This document shows positions 1-10,389 of a stretch of DNA of 64,000 nt, piece by piece. The translations under genes and the position numbers were made by a program. The number at the start of each line of letters is the position of its first letter. Positions within the stretch are counted from its first letter, which is position 1. Origin of the DNA: Undaria pinnatifida (taxonomy: Eukaryota; Sar; Phaeophyceae; Laminariales; Alariaceae); NCBI GenBank assembly GCA_012845835.1, contig JABAKD010000021.1, forward strand, positions 8,577,006-8,641,005, in the 5' to 3' direction. Under the pieces are notes generated by a model. That model worked only from the letters and a program-made list of their open reading frames with translations. It did no database searches and was not told where the DNA came from.

Positions 1-96
1 GCATCGTCATAACATCATCATAACATCATCATAACATCATAATAACATCATCATAATAACATCATCACAACATCATCATAACATCATCATGACATC
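1..96 (+). repeat. 12-bp array (ATAACATCATCA)n
   Basis: About 8 units at the window edge; probably continues outside. Confidence 0.85.
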
Positions 97-326
97 CCCC
101 CGAGCACCGTACCCTTTGTCGAGATGAGAGTTGTGTCGACAGGAACCTGGAGAAAAGCGGGGGCGGGGCGGGGGCGGGGGCGGGGGGGAATATCGGTGTG
201 TATCAAGCGAGGGGCCGAATACTTAAGCCATACGATTGTTAATCGGGCAGAACTTTTTCGTGCCACTTTTGTTTTTCCTCAAGCAGTTTATGGGAGAGGT
301 GTAGAGGTCCTCAAGCGAACACCAGG

Positions 327-582
327 TGATTCTACGGTGGTAGCCTCCCCCAACTTTTCTCGAACGAAATCGCCGGTTTTGAAACAACCTCCCGGCCGTA
401 TCTCCCTGAAGTACGGCGCCAGGTTGCCCCCCCCGACGTCATCGTTTGACAGTCCTGTGCAAACAAGAAAATATGTGAATACTGTTTTTTTCGTAGCATC
501 CTTCCTTGAGTCGAGCAGCCATGAAACGTTCGTTAAAGAACGTCGCTGTTTTTTTTTGGGGGGGGCTATCGTAGAATCAGTC
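327..582 (+). mobile_element. MITE family A
   Basis: Begins GATTCTACGGTGGTAGCC and ends GGGGGGGCTATCGTAGAATC; inverted ends. Shared core: cgaaatcgccggttttgaaa, cctgaagtacgg, tcgagcagccatgaaacgtt. About 255 bp; no ORF. Confidence 0.7.
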
Positions 583-904
583 CACCCTCAGAAGGAAAAT
601 GCCGCGCTTTTACCGTAGCGCGAGTACGTAGAAGGCGTCTACATGATAGCGCTACCCACTACCTGGTAGACCATTGGAATCATCCCACCGTGGGGGTTTG
701 CACTTTTGGAGGCCAAACGTTTCTGGCCGCCGCTGGAGAGCTCCCCTCTAAGAGAGGAACTTCCGGACATGCCGGTACGTTTTTGTCGATTCTGTTGGTT
801 TTTAGGGACCAGCGCATCAGAAGCGTCGTGTCAGACTGCCCAGAGCGAACGCCTTCCAATAACTATTTCGGGTGGTGAGCCGTCTCACGGTAGATGTGCC
901 GCCG

Positions 905-1170
905 AAAGTCCCTGAGCTCTCCTCACACGAGGCATTCAATATCGCACCCGATACTACATGGCTTCGAAGGCATTTCGTTTTCACAACCCGACCAAGCTTC
1001 ATATATGTCTTGGTCCTAAAACAAATACGTGCTCTCGTGAAACTGCTTCACTAGCCGGTAGTCCCTCACACGAGGAGCTCAATTGGCCAGGATTTTTTTC
1101 GGCGCAAAACGTGCGACCCCTTCTATGGTATCGAACTCCCGCCGCATCTCCACCATGGGATAGCTCGCTG
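905..1170 (-). mobile_element. MITE family B (diverged), with a further fragment at 674-905
   Basis: cacccgatactacatggctt, cgaaggcatttcg, acaacccgaccaa and two GAGCTC-bearing arms are recognisable; right end ccatgggatagc. Confidence 0.5.
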
Positions 1171-1251
1171 ACTTCTTCACCGTGACTTGGGTGGTCTGCG
1201 TGGTCTACATAACGCCCCGACGGGGTAAAGGGGGCACTATAGCATCTCCCC

Positions 1252-1412
1252 TAGTGGACAATGCCTTGATACTGACGAGCTCGTTGCAAAAGACAGCCAT
1301 AGAGTTTTAAGCGAAACGTGCAAAACCATACGTCTCCCCTAGTGGACAATGCCTTGGTACCGACAAGCTTGTTACAGAGACAGCGATGGAGTTTCAAGCG
1401 AAGCGTGCAAAA
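1252..1412 (+). repeat. Two tandem copies of an ~88-bp unit
   Basis: tagtggacaatgccttgata ... gcgaaacgtgcaaa and tagtggacaatgccttggta ... gcgaagcgtgcaaa. Confidence 0.7.
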
Positions 1413-1711
1413 GAGCGCGTGCATCATATCTGGGGGGTGACCCAAAACTTCATGGTCCACTGCCACCCCCTCCCCGCAAGACTGAAGTTTATTTTTCTTT
1501 TTTCGGGCCTCGCACCTTTTCTACGCTCCTCTGGAGCTGCAGCTGCCCCTCCGCGATGGCCTTCCCCGCGTGCCCAATTGCCGATGTCAGCTCCGCCATG
1601 ACGTGATGCACTCCAGCGACTGCAACGATAACCTGACGGATGAGGCGCGTATACACGTGACTTCACAAGCTTCCAAGGGTGTGTTCTGTAGCGTACGGGT
1701 AATCCGGGTAG

Positions 1712-1990
1712 GGCATTGGAAGCGTTACAGAACGCACAGAAGTTGTCTTCTGTAGGGTACCGGAACTGCCACAGAACTCACAGAAGCATCGGGTTTTATT
1801 GCGGAACTGTCCCAGACCTCACAGACGGTACGCGTGTTTTTTTAGCAGAGCTCTCAGGATCATGAGGGGAGGGTATTGGAAGCGTTACAGAACTCGCAGA
1901 AGTCGTCTGGAGTATACTGGAACTGCTGCAAAACTCACAGAAGTATCGGGTATCGTTGTGGAACTGACGAAGGACGCACAGACGTTCGAG
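1712..1990 (+). repeat. Two tandem copies of a ~160-bp unit
   Basis: cattggaagcgttacagaac and tattggaagcgttacagaac, each followed by gaactg...cacagaagcatcggg-type blocks. Confidence 0.65.
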
Positions 1991-2227
1991 GACTAATTTA
2001 AGCTCAGTGCCCCTCGCATGTCCCGCCGTCCGGCCACCAGAATCTCCAAAAAACTGAACAAAATGTATTTAAAAAGAAACCCATCGTTGTGTAATTTTTC
2101 CTTATTTGCATCATCTTCAACGTGTCCGCTTCCCGTCAACGCACACCGTTGACAACAGTTACAAAATACCCGGGGCCTTTCAAGGGTCAGGTCGAGTCAG
2201 GGTAACCCGTCTCGAAACGCGAGATTT

Positions 2228-2424
2228 GAATCCCTTCCGACCCGACCCGATCCGACCCGACCCGGCCTCACCTGACCTGACTCGACCCGACCCGACCCGA
2301 CCCGACCCGACCCGACCCGACCCGACCCGACCCGACCCGACCCGACCCGACCCGACCCGACCCGACCCGACCCGACCCGACCCGACCCGACCCGACCCGA
2401 CCCGACCCGACCCGACCCGACCCG
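2228..2424 (+). repeat. (CCCGA)n array in a GGGTC-rich repeat
   Basis: Perfect from about 2285 to 2424 (28 units). Open on several frames only because the pentamer has no stop. Confidence 0.9.
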
Positions 2425-2845
2425 TGAGATTTCGCAACCCTTCCTAACCCGACCTCATTCGACCCGCAAGGTTTTGAGAACCTCCTGGCGTGAGTGGTGG
2501 GTCGGGTCATGCATAACCCGTGAAACGTGTTGCAAATATCCACCACTGCGGTGTTCCTGGCGGTGTTCCTGGCGAGTGCTAGAGGCCCTTCCTTTCTACC
2601 ACTGTCATCTGAAACCAGAAAAGAGGGGACGCCAGCAGGACGTCTCCTTTTCCGAGAATCCTCCTGATGTTACTTGGAGATTTGTGCAGAGCGAGCTAGC
2701 CCACTCCGAACAGGTCTCAATAATCCTAAACTATATGCGAATTAAGCTGCTTCGCACTGTTACAACAGAAAAAAAAGCACCTGTCGTATTTCCAAGTAGT
2801 TCTGTCGTAAAAAAGCGTGGGCGCAGTGGTTCAAGGGGTGAATAG

Positions 2846-3088
2846 TTTTGGACGTACATCCTGGTGGAGGCTGCCGTGCTTGAAAACAAAGTCCAGCAAC
2901 TGCCCCATCCACACTTGACGCCGCCGGAGTTCCTCCTGTATAGGGGCAAAAAAACAAAAAAGATGGATCCGGCTGAACAGCCTGTCGCAAAACTGCAACT
3001 GAGCGAATGTCGCAAAGCGCTACTGCTGTACCAGCCAGGCAAACGCAACGAGGCGTTCAGTGATGCGATAGTATTCAACGGCTTCTAG
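2846..3088 (+). CDS. Unrecognised plus-strand ORF or exon
   Basis: It is open from an AG (gaatag) to TAG: FWTYILVEAAVLENKVQQLP, HPHLTPPEFLLYRGKKTKKM, DPAEQPVAKLQLSECRKALL, then NEAFSDAIVFNGF. Protein-like composition, no simple repeat. It may be a fragment of a mobile element; no match known to me. Confidence 0.33.
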   Translation, partial: FWTYILVEAAVLENKVQQLPHPHLTPPEFLLYRGKKTKKMDPAEQPVAKLQLSECRKALLLYQPGKRNEAFSDAIVFNGF

Positions 3089-3121
3089 CGTTTTCAGAGG
3101 TGGAGCTGGGCCGTTTCCGGC

Positions 3122-3172
3122 AAGGATAGGATAGGATAGGATAGGATAGGATAGGATAGGACAGGATAGGAT
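3122..3172 (+). repeat. (AGGAT)n array
   Basis: About 10 units, one imperfect. Confidence 0.85.
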
Positions 3173-3539
3173 CACCGCACGATGGTGTACACCCCCAACG
3201 CAAGTACTGCTGGGGGGGTTCAGGCAGACGGAACCCGTCGCTTGCGCTATGTTTAGAGATATACCGTCGCCATTTAACATATTTTTCTTTTTGTCAAGGA
3301 TACTTTGCCGTAACCACCATTAAATAACCTACACAGCGCACGCTGTCGTACGTTTCCCTGCACGCGACCACCGGACGGAGTTCAGATTTTTGTTCTTTTG
3401 TCGGAGGTCCACCATAGCCGTGAAAGCTAGGCGCACGTGGCCGTACGTAGTTCGGCCAAACTCCGACCTTGGCTACGGTATTGTAGCATCCTACCCCCTT
3501 CTCCACTACCACATGTGTACACCTCGCACGATTACGATT

Positions 3540-3790
3540 GACCCTGTACCTCGCGGACGAAAACGAATGTAAGAGTTTTTTTTGGCGCAGCGTAGCTTAC
3601 CATTCCATTGCGGATTCCTATCGCAAAAACTACTACAGCACGAAAACTCAAGGTCGCAAAGGCACAGGGGCGTCACTCGCGCGAGCGAGTGACCCCGACG
3701 CGCTTCAAAACCAAAGCCCTAAAACCTATAAAAAACGCCCCAACGGTAGCGTTGGGTCGCCCGAGAGCCGTATCATTTGCACTACGTGTG
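3540..3790 (+). repeat. Family D fragment
   Basis: ggcgcagcgtagcttaccat, gcggattcctatcgcaaaaa, gtcactcgcgcgagcgagtg. Confidence 0.45.
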
Positions 3791-3943
3791 CGCAGCCGGT
3801 ATACCTGTTCGTGCACACGCAGTGTCCTCAAGTATTCGACCGCTTCCACCATTTCCGAGGTCGATCTGGGCCGTTTCCCCAGCCGGAGGATCGCGGTGCG
3901 AGCCTGCTTTGTCACTTCGCCTGTCGAGCCGAGCGTCAAACGC

Positions 3944-4068
3944 AAGCAAGCAGACAAGCAAGCAGGCAAACAAGAAGGCAAGCAAGCAGGCAAGCAGGCA
4001 AGCAGGCAAGCAGGCAAGCAGGCAAGCAAGCAGGCAAGCAAGCAGGCAAGCAAGCAGGCAAGCAAGCG
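3944..4068 (+). repeat. (GCAA/GCAG)n array
   Basis: About 30 tetranucleotide units; borders a family B copy. Confidence 0.85.
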
Positions 4069-4096
4069 CCAACAGTAGTGGGTGGTTTATCGAGTG

Positions 4097-4387
4097 AGTA
4101 GTCATCCATTTATACAGTGCAGCAGGGGTTGCTCTTTTCGAGGCCAAAACGTTTCTGACCGATCTATGGCAGGTTGAGCTCCTCAAGTAAGTGTGGAGCT
4201 ATCGGTTGGTGTGATAAGTTAAGAGCATATTTTTTTTCAAGACTAGCACAAAGAAACGTTGGTCGGATTGCGCGAACAAACGCCTTCGAAGGCATGTTTA
4301 GGTCGGGTGTGAGATATCGAGCTCATCATGTTACGGGCTCAGAAACTTCTTAGAATCTCATGGCATCTCCCTGGCGTGGGATGCCTC
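4097..4387 (+). mobile_element. MITE family B
   Basis: Core: ggttgagctcctcaag, gcgcgaacaaacgccttcga, aggcatgtttaggtcgggtg, agcccagaaacttcttagaa, ending gcgtgggatg. Family consensus ends are GAGTCATCCCACGGTAG, inverted. Confidence 0.65.
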
Positions 4388-4544
4388 TAAATCCGTCGCT
4401 GGGAGCTCGTGTCGGAGGGAACTTGTAACAGCAGTCATCTTGGGTGCGTTGGTGGCCGGAGGTCCATGCAGGAAACTCGAAAGGGACCCCTTGCTTCTTG
4501 GCGGCGGTTCAACATTTGAACCCCATTAAGCAGGGCTTTGCACC

Positions 4545-4835
4545 AGTCAAGATTCGACCCGCGGGCCGGGTCAGAAGTTCTAAAGCCCTCACGGATCGAG
4601 TCGATCCGAATCAGGAGGCCTCACGGGTCGGGTCACCCGCGCGGGTCGGGTCAAGAGGTTTCTAAACTCTCGCGGGTCGAGTCCATTCGAGTCAGGAGGC
4701 CTCACGGGTCGGTTCGGGTCGGGTCAGGTCATGAGGTTTTTTAAATACCACGGATCACGTCAGGTTATGTCGGGTCTGGACACCCTCACTCGACCCGACC
4801 CGACCCGACCCGACCCGACCCGACCCGCGACAAGT
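4545..4835 (+). repeat. GGGTC/GACCC-rich dispersed repeat (family M)
   Basis: Blocks of 'caggaggcctcacgggtcgg' and a (CCCGA) run. Related copies: 14000-14275, 21865-22060, 31785-31985, 32940-33085, 37065-37270. Confidence 0.6.
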
Positions 4836-5055
4836 GACCTGATCCGTGCAATTCCATGGTAATAACCATAGCGGATGCGATGGGATCGGCCCACTGTAAA
4901 AGAAACCTTGCAGGGGTGGCGCAGGACCTAGGAAGAGATAGGTGTGCTTCGCCCAGTTCGCCCGCCAAGCCGAGAGTCAGCACAAGCAAGCAAGCGCCGG
5001 CAGCAACAAAAATAACTTAGCCGAACCAATAGAGTAACATCTACCTTTTTCTCAC

Positions 5056-5231
5056 CGGTAAGCCTGGTGAGAGTGAAGTTTATCCGCTGCAACGCTCCCG
5101 TACGCAGCTTTCCAGCGATCCGAAGAAGTTTCCGGGAAATGTCCTCGCAGTTCACGACGAGCAGTCGCCCGGGGAGTTCGACGGGCGCCGCACAGCCGCC
5201 TGTTCTCAATGTCGCCGCCGCGTTCTTGTAC
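5056..5231 (-). CDS. Dynein heavy chain exon (VNCEDI region)
   Basis: The exon follows a clear acceptor (ttatattcag) and ends at a strong donor, GTGAG, after position 5056. It enters in phase 2 (one base, then TAC) and leaves in phase 1. The 58 codons read YKNAAATLRTGG, then LPGRLLVVNCEDISRKLL, then KLRTGALQRINFTLTRLT. In dynein heavy chains a stretch of the type 'Y...A..I......LG.F.V.CE......L' follows the 'YLL' helix, and this exon supplies it directly after the exon at 5570-5710. The intron between them is only about 340 bases. The next exon was not found in the remaining 5 kb. Confidence 0.72.
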
Positions 5232-5569
5232 CTGAATATATGTTATATTCGAGACCCGAGGCGTTTTTATCACGGCCATACCAGGAAGGGAGGTATGTAG
5301 CCCTGGTAGTCTTTTGTACATCCGTTGAGTTAGCTATTCTTTTGGCATACTTGGGCGTATTTAAGACCACGAAAAATAGCCTGGTCAGGGTTATTTTTTG
5401 CGTAAGAGTATAGTCGGGCAGGGATAACGTGGTAGCAGTTTTTTTTTTATCACCTGGTATCGCAGATATCGGGGGGAAGCTCCTCAAGCCACCAACCACC
5501 CTCAAAAGGCAAAATTTACACCTCTATCCTTGAAATGCGTCTCCAGAAGATGACATCTCCTATTCGTAC

Positions 5570-5710
5570 CTGTCAAGCGACTTCGCCAGCTGCGGTAAGT
5601 CGCCCTCCGAGACAACATCTGGCCTGAACTTAGCTTCGACCGCTTCATCCAAGAGGTACTCCAGCGGGTGATATACCTGGCATGCAGAGTTGGCGGTCAT
5701 TGACCCAGTC
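5570..5710 (-). CDS. Dynein heavy chain exon (YLL helix)
   Basis: It lies between the acceptor tttatttcgcag and the donor AG|GTACGA. One base completes the previous codon and two are left over (phase 2 in and out). The peptide reads TGSMTANSACQVYHPLEYLL, then DEAVEAKFRPDVVSEGDLPQ and LAKSLDR. The pattern of a Tyr, a LEYLL block, an acidic helix and a closing basic residue before Tyr matches the dynein-tail segment typically written '..Y.YLL....E..V..FL......L...I.KY'. Codon use is GC-ended, unlike the flanking repeat-rich sequence. Confidence 0.72.
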
Positions 5711-5839
5711 CTGCGAAATAAAGGAGAGATTAAAAACGAAAAAGAAAAAGACCCCGTCAAATGTGGCGAGAGAACAAACAGCATCTCAAGCAGATGATGA
5801 CGTGACGTACTCAGGGTGTGATATCTGAAATAATAAATT

Positions 5840-6090
5840 AGAATTAAGAAGGAAACAACTGCTGAAAGCCCCTAGCTAGCGTAGGTAGGCGCAATTTGAT
5901 GCGAGTCGAGGGAAAAACGGGCTGAGGTCTTCTCGCGACAATGCCGAAGGCGCGTGCCGAAGTGGGGAGGGGGGAGAAGAGCCTGCTCAAGTGACCTCGG
6001 CTAAAAGTTACGGCTAAGGACGGAGAAAAAGAAAGAAAAAGTGCAAAGGATCATAGCTGGGATGAGCAAAAAGAAAAAAAAGGAAAAAAA
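5840..6090 (+). repeat. Dispersed repeat E
   Basis: aactgctgaaagcccctag, gtaggcgcaatttgatgcga, gtcttctcgcgacaatgccg; matches 37525-37790 and, partly, 58745-58895. Confidence 0.6.
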
Positions 6091-6309
6091 AAGAACAAGA
6101 GAGTTTGTTGTTGGGAGCTTCTGTGAGGTGATCGAGATGCTGAAGCTCGTGCTACATCCACCTCGCCAGATGGTCAAGCATATTGTTAAAAAAACTGGGA
6201 TCGTACGCCCTTGATAAAAATCGAGGCTGCAACGCCCCCCATCGAAACTCGACGTCCCCCGTCTACAAAAAAAGAAGAGCTGGAGGGGAACAATCGCCGT
6301 AATCATCAA

Positions 6310-6500
6310 GCCGTCCCTCGCTAGGGGGGGTAGCAGAAAAATTTCTGAGATCCTGTTAACAGGAGCAGCTCAATATTTCACCCGAAGCATGACTTTTTTT
6401 TCGAAGACATTTATGTGCTATTAATAGCGCAACCCGACCAAAAATTATTTCTGTGCGATGAATCCGTACCGTAGCAGTCCTAATAAGGCGAATACGCTCG
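6310..6500 (-). mobile_element. MITE family B fragment
   Basis: cagctcaatatttcacccga...gcgcaacccgacc; lacks clear ends. Confidence 0.5.
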
Positions 6501-6601
6501 CAAAAAAATCACGTTATACCGATGGTTACACACTTGAGAAGCTCATAAAAAATAAAAAAAAATCGACTCGACGAACAAAACCCATGTCTTATGAAAATAC
6601 G

Positions 6602-7004
6602 TGGATGTTATAAGGCTTAGTTTGGGTAATGCTACGGGTTAACCTTTTGCAAGTGGTCAAACGGACTAATAACGCACTAATTCCTTAACAAATGGCGTCG
6701 TCGGCAGGACATGTGTTTTTTTCGGGTCGTGGGTTCAACTCCCACATCCACCATAATCAATTTTGTCAGAGTTTCCCCATGTCGGACTTGAAAAATACTC
6801 TCCCCGGTATACCCAGGAAATGAAACGGCTTGGATATTCACAGCCCCGCCCGTATATCCGGCCGACCTGCTATCCCGCCGTTTCGGGGGGGGAGGGTGTT
6901 GTAAGGCTTAGTTGAGTGTTATAAGGCTTAGTTTGGTCAAGCTTTTGGTTAACCTTTTGCAAGTGGTCAAACGGACTAATACTCCACTAATTCCTTACCA
7001 TGGA
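6602..7004 (+). mobile_element. TRIM-like miniature LTR retroelement, copy 1
   Basis: An 85-bp terminal repeat (6606-6690, TGTTATAAGG...CCTTAACA) recurs at 6917-7000 (TGTTATAAGG...CCTTACCA). TGGA lies directly outside both ends, a 4-bp target duplication. A G-rich purine tract (gggggggaggg) stands just before the 3' repeat, and TGGCGTCGTCGG just after the 5' repeat could be a primer-binding site. The 206-bp interior has no ORF. It contains GGGTTCAACTCCCA followed by CATCCACCA, a tRNA T-arm and acceptor-like sequence. A 20-bp partial copy of the LTR start precedes the 3' repeat. Confidence 0.65.
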
Positions 7005-7328
7005 AGCGTGGTGAGCTTAAGCTTTATTTTTCCACATCCACCGAAGGGAAAAAAAAAAAAAAAAAAAAAACTTAAGTATACAAAGATAACAATATATGCA
7101 TATGTACCATTTTGCTTTTTTTGCCTAGTCCGTCCCTTTCTCTCCGCCGGCGCAGAGTTTTTTGGTGTGCTTTCTTCTGCAATGCGATCAGACTACCCGT
7201 CGGTATATTATCAGCCGTGTGCCGGGCTCATGGGACGTCCGTGGCGCGAGCTATGGCCGCGGAAAGCCGCCGAAACTGGCTCTATTTTGCGGGGCATGAG
7301 ACACTTCTGTCCCCGAGCAACCACACAC

Positions 7329-8611
7329 TAGACGTATTTAAGCCTCGAGGTTAGGTCTTAAGTACTTCCAACTGGAAGAGCTAGGCCATTCGATATTTAG
7401 ACCTTAAACGCATAAAAAAAACACCATATGTCTAAAACTCGAAATAGTGGTCTCTTTCAGTACGCATAAAAAGAAAAGCCGAGGAAAGATCAAACTACTT
7501 GAAAATAGACTATGATATTTCTGCACTACTCCAGACGCAGATGGCAAGACGAGGATTTATGTCATGAGTCAGCACATGAGTGGGTGGAAACTTCGAGAAA
7601 GACCCTCCCCTGCCCATGCTGTGCGAGCTTGAACAAACGGCCAAAACAAATAACTGGTGCCTGGCAAAAACATTGAGTGCTTCGTACTCCATACTCGCTT
7701 CATATATAGGATACCTCGCAGGCGTCTGCCGCCTTCGGTGTGCCTCAGTGTGGCAGTCAGTACAGCAGCACAGCAGGACTGGCCCTCAACCCGGTTCAAT
7801 TTCCACCCTCGAAATGTAGGCATCCGCGGGAAAGAGGCAACAGGGTTGTAAACTGCAGCAGCAGCTCCGGCCATGCGCTACGTCGGGCACAAAAACCAAA
7901 CAAAAAAAATGTGTCATCGAAAAATGACAGCCTCTCAGGACGAGAGAGCAGGAGCACGAGCGCGCGACGAACTATGCCAGTCCCAGTTCTCTGACCGCAG
8001 AGAACGCCAGGGTAGGAGGAGTCTCGCGGGCGTTTTCCACCGGCTAGTTGTGCTGTAGTTGGGTTGGCTGTTGGGGTGCTGGTTGTCTGTGTGTTGTGCT
8101 GTGTTGTTTTGTTTTGTGGTGTGTTGTGTTGTGTGTGCGCTCGATCCTCGTGAATGAACAAGGACTCCTTTTCAAGTAACAGTACGTAGAGGCATGCCGC
8201 TCCACGAGAGTGGGTCGCCTCTGACCACCGCCAACGTTTCTGATGGTGTTGTACACGCAGGTTGATTAACCCGGGTTGGGGATACACCAAGCGGCTTGCT
8301 AGGTTGAGCGTTGCAATTACTGCGTGGGTGTTGTGCTGTGCTGCTGCTGCAGAGTGTCTGATGTTTCCTCGAGCTTTTGTCGTCTGAAATGCTGTTGTTT
8401 GCTGGAAAATACTCGGAAAATTGCTTCAAATATGCACTTGGGCCAAAATGTGCCCAAGTGCATTTTTTGGGAAAACCCACATCTCACCGTGGTCTGCCGT
8501 GGTCGTTAGGTCGATAAAATATACCTATTTTTTAGACATTTAAAACACGATAAGGCTTAATTCGGTTTAGAGCCAAAAATATAGGCATATCGTCAGGCTT
8601 AAATACGTCTA
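7329..8611. mobile_element. Possible TIR element bounded by 17-bp inverted repeats
   Basis: TAGACGTATTTAAGCCT (7329-7345) is perfectly inverted at 8595-8611. The interior has no convincing ORF. It includes a T/G-rich stretch (8065-8140) and a strong hairpin at 8432-8463. Confidence 0.3.
8432..8463 (+). other. Perfect 12-bp stem hairpin followed by T-run
   Basis: ATGCACTTGGGC, an 8-base loop, GCCCAAGTGCAT, then TTTTTT. It could stop RNA polymerase III transcription or give a small structured RNA. Confidence 0.45.
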
Positions 8612-8664
8612 CTACACACACGGTGGAACTTTAGTCCTCGCACGTACATCGGGGTGGCATCAAA

Positions 8665-8799
8665 ATGTATTTGCGAGAGAATTTTCCCGCACTGCTAGAC
8701 GCGGGCGCGGTGTATATGTACCCGCTGCAACGACGTGAACTATGTCATTACTGTGAGTTCTCCCTCACAATTGACACGGTGGTTCCCATACAGCAGTAG
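8665..8799 (+). CDS. Small ORF or terminal exon, unrecognised
   Basis: 44 codons read MYLRENFPALLDAGAVYMYP, then LQRRELCHYCEFSL, ending before TAG. The frame is open back to an AG at 8634 (actttag). Its last 23 codons lie inside the first copy of the 171-bp direct repeat, so the same C-terminus recurs at 9405-9470. It could be a remnant of the element that carries the OTU ORF. Confidence 0.28.
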   Translation: MYLRENFPALLDAGAVYMYPLQRRELCHYCEFSLTIDTVVPIQQ

Positions 8800-8901
8800 C
8801 GAAACCTGTATAAAGAGATATAAAGTAGCAACACAACTCAAGCAAAAGTAACGATGTGCACACAACAGACCATATCGGCAACAAACATCGGTATAAACTG
8901 T
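8731..8901 (+). repeat. 171-bp direct repeat, copy 1
   Basis: Nearly identical (about 96 percent by eye) to 9405-9577, from cgacgtgaactatgtcatta to cggtataaactgt. The two copies bracket about 500 bases and copy 2 runs into the OTU ORF. They could be long terminal repeats of a small element, but TG...CA ends were not seen. Confidence 0.7.
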
Positions 8902-8939
8902 CTACGATCACAGCAGCAGCAAGCAACCGCAGAGAGCGG

Positions 8940-9035
8940 CAATAATATATTATAAAAATTAAAATACACTCCAGCTGTGAGATCGAAGATTTCGTCGAAA
9001 CTCATCTTTGCAAGCTGTGTGTGATACTCCGATCG
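8940..9035 (-). repeat. MSFDEIF module, copy 1
   Basis: ATG at 9005 opens MSFDEIFDLTAGVYFNFYN, 55 codons to a stop. The preceding gtatcacacacagcttgcaa is shared with the copies at 39607, 44412 and 57215. Confidence 0.5.
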
Positions 9036-9404
9036 CGCGCATTACGAGTTGTGTGTCCTCATTAAGGATATAGGTCGGCGACTCCCCTTACAACTACAGT
9101 GTAGCTATCAGGGTCAACAGGATGATTTTAGTCAGTCTGTGCGCGGAAACTATAAAACCCGTTTCTGAGGGGGACAAAATCTGACAGCTGTGAAGGGAAA
9201 GGGGGGCCTGGTTTTGATCAAAAGATATAGATCATAAAAAATCAAATTTTATTGAGAACGGGATTTTTTTCTGGATGGACCGAGGAGAATAAATACACAA
9301 GACCTTTACTCTCATCAAAAGAACATACACAGCGGTTTTACAAAAGAGCACCACCAGCAAGCAGCACGTAGTCCATAGACTCCAAGAGTTTATTGTCATA
9401 TGAG

Positions 9405-9577
9405 CAACGACGGGAACTATGTCATTACTGTGAGTTATCCCTCACAATTGACACGGTGGTTACCATACAGCAGTAGCGAAACCTGTATAAAGAGATACAA
9501 AGTAGCAACACAACTCAAGCAAAAGTAACGATGTGCAAACAACAGACCATATCGGCAACAAACATCGGTATAAACTG
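9405..9577 (+). repeat. 171-bp direct repeat, copy 2
   Basis: Partner of 8731-8901. The open frame of the OTU protein begins within it. Confidence 0.7.
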
Positions 9578-10189
9578 TTTAACTGTTTAAGCGCGCGGGG
9601 AAAAATACCGGACACAGAAAACACACAACAAATTGACACCAATGATTCCTCTAACAGCAGCGACAGCAGTACAAACCCATCAGACAGCGAAAATGATCAA
9701 GACAACAACAGCGGCAACAATAACAATTCTGGTCAATGGTCCATTATTCCCGAGATTGGTGATGGTGCATGTTTATTAAGATGTATCTCGCGTCGTGTGC
9801 ACAACCCAGCTTTACATCACATCGTCCGTGCACATATTATTGCCCACATCACAACCAATTTGTACACCGTTATCCCAGGATCAGGTTTCAACACTTTCCA
9901 CGACAGCATCTTAGCTGGAGCAAATCAAGAACTTGTGGAAGTCGCTGGATCTCAACCTACTACATATTCGAGTGTTGAAGAGTATCTCCACTTCATGTCA
10001 CAGCCTTACGCATATGCTACAAACGTAGAATTAATTGCTGCCACGCAGTTATACGGAGTGGACTTTCGAATAACTAATCACACCGAGCCTCAGCAATATC
10101 CCAACCCTCCTCCTCCAAATGTCTGTGATATCTTATATTTTCCACATTCTTTCCACTACGCATCCCTCCGATATACACCTTCTGCATAA
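9533..10189 (+). CDS. OTU-family cysteine protease-like ORF
   Basis: OTU proteases remove ubiquitin from proteins. The N-terminal 70 codons are Asn/Ser/Asp-rich. Then come the catalytic block IGDGACLLRCISRR (Asp77-Gly-Ala-Cys80), a central SVEEYLHFMSQPYAYATNVE segment typical of the family (YL..M......G...EL), and HYASL with the catalytic His208 near the C-terminus. The domain length (about 140 residues) is normal and the triad looks intact. There is no in-frame ATG upstream of the domain; the frame begins inside the second copy of a 171-bp direct repeat, so an upstream exon or a non-AUG start is needed. It is plus-strand, AT-richer than the exons, and lies within a dynein intron, which suggests a mobile-element or transferred gene. 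Confidence 0.6.
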   Translation: MQTTDHIGNKHRYKLFNCLSARGKIPDTENTQQIDTNDSSNSSDSSTNPSDSENDQDNNSGNNNNSGQWSIIPEIGDGACLLRCISRRVHNPALHHIVRAHIIAHITTNLYTVIPGSGFNTFHDSILAGANQELVEVAGSQPTTYSSVEEYLHFMSQPYAYATNVELIAATQLYGVDFRITNHTEPQQYPNPPPPNVCDILYFPHSFHYASLRYTPSA

Positions 10190-10295
10190 ATACTTCATCA
10201 TCAGTTGTGGTCATTCGACTTGCGTCGCCCCCGGGAGGCACGTGTCCACCTCCCGAAGGGGAACCTTGTACAAAGTACGACTTCGTAGATACTAC

Positions 10296-10385
10296 TGATC
10301 TATGGAAGGATATTCGATTTACATCGGAGCGGCATCTACGCTATGTTGTCGGAGGGCAAAAATAACAATAATATGCAAATACAAA
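10296..10385 (+). repeat. Decayed 3'-end repeat (GTCGGAGGGCAAAA family)
   Basis: ggaaggatattcgatttaca...tgttgtcggagggcaaaa; same family as 24120-24317. Followed by an AT-rich microsatellite-like stretch (acatgtgcatgcacatatgc). Confidence 0.5.
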
Positions 10386-10389
10386 TACA

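Noticed and set aside
2106..2546. Pro/Arg/Asp- and Gly/Arg-repeat ORFs on both strands
   Set aside because: By-products of the stop-free CCCGA pentamer.
3538..4186. Lys/Gln/Ala- and Leu/Cys-repeat ORFs
   Set aside because: Products of the GCAA/GCAG array and a family D fragment.
7112..7354. Possible DDE-transposase fragment (LLSPSNHTLDVFKP)
   Set aside because: Resembles the '..NTTH.LQPLD' block only loosely, with key spacing missing.
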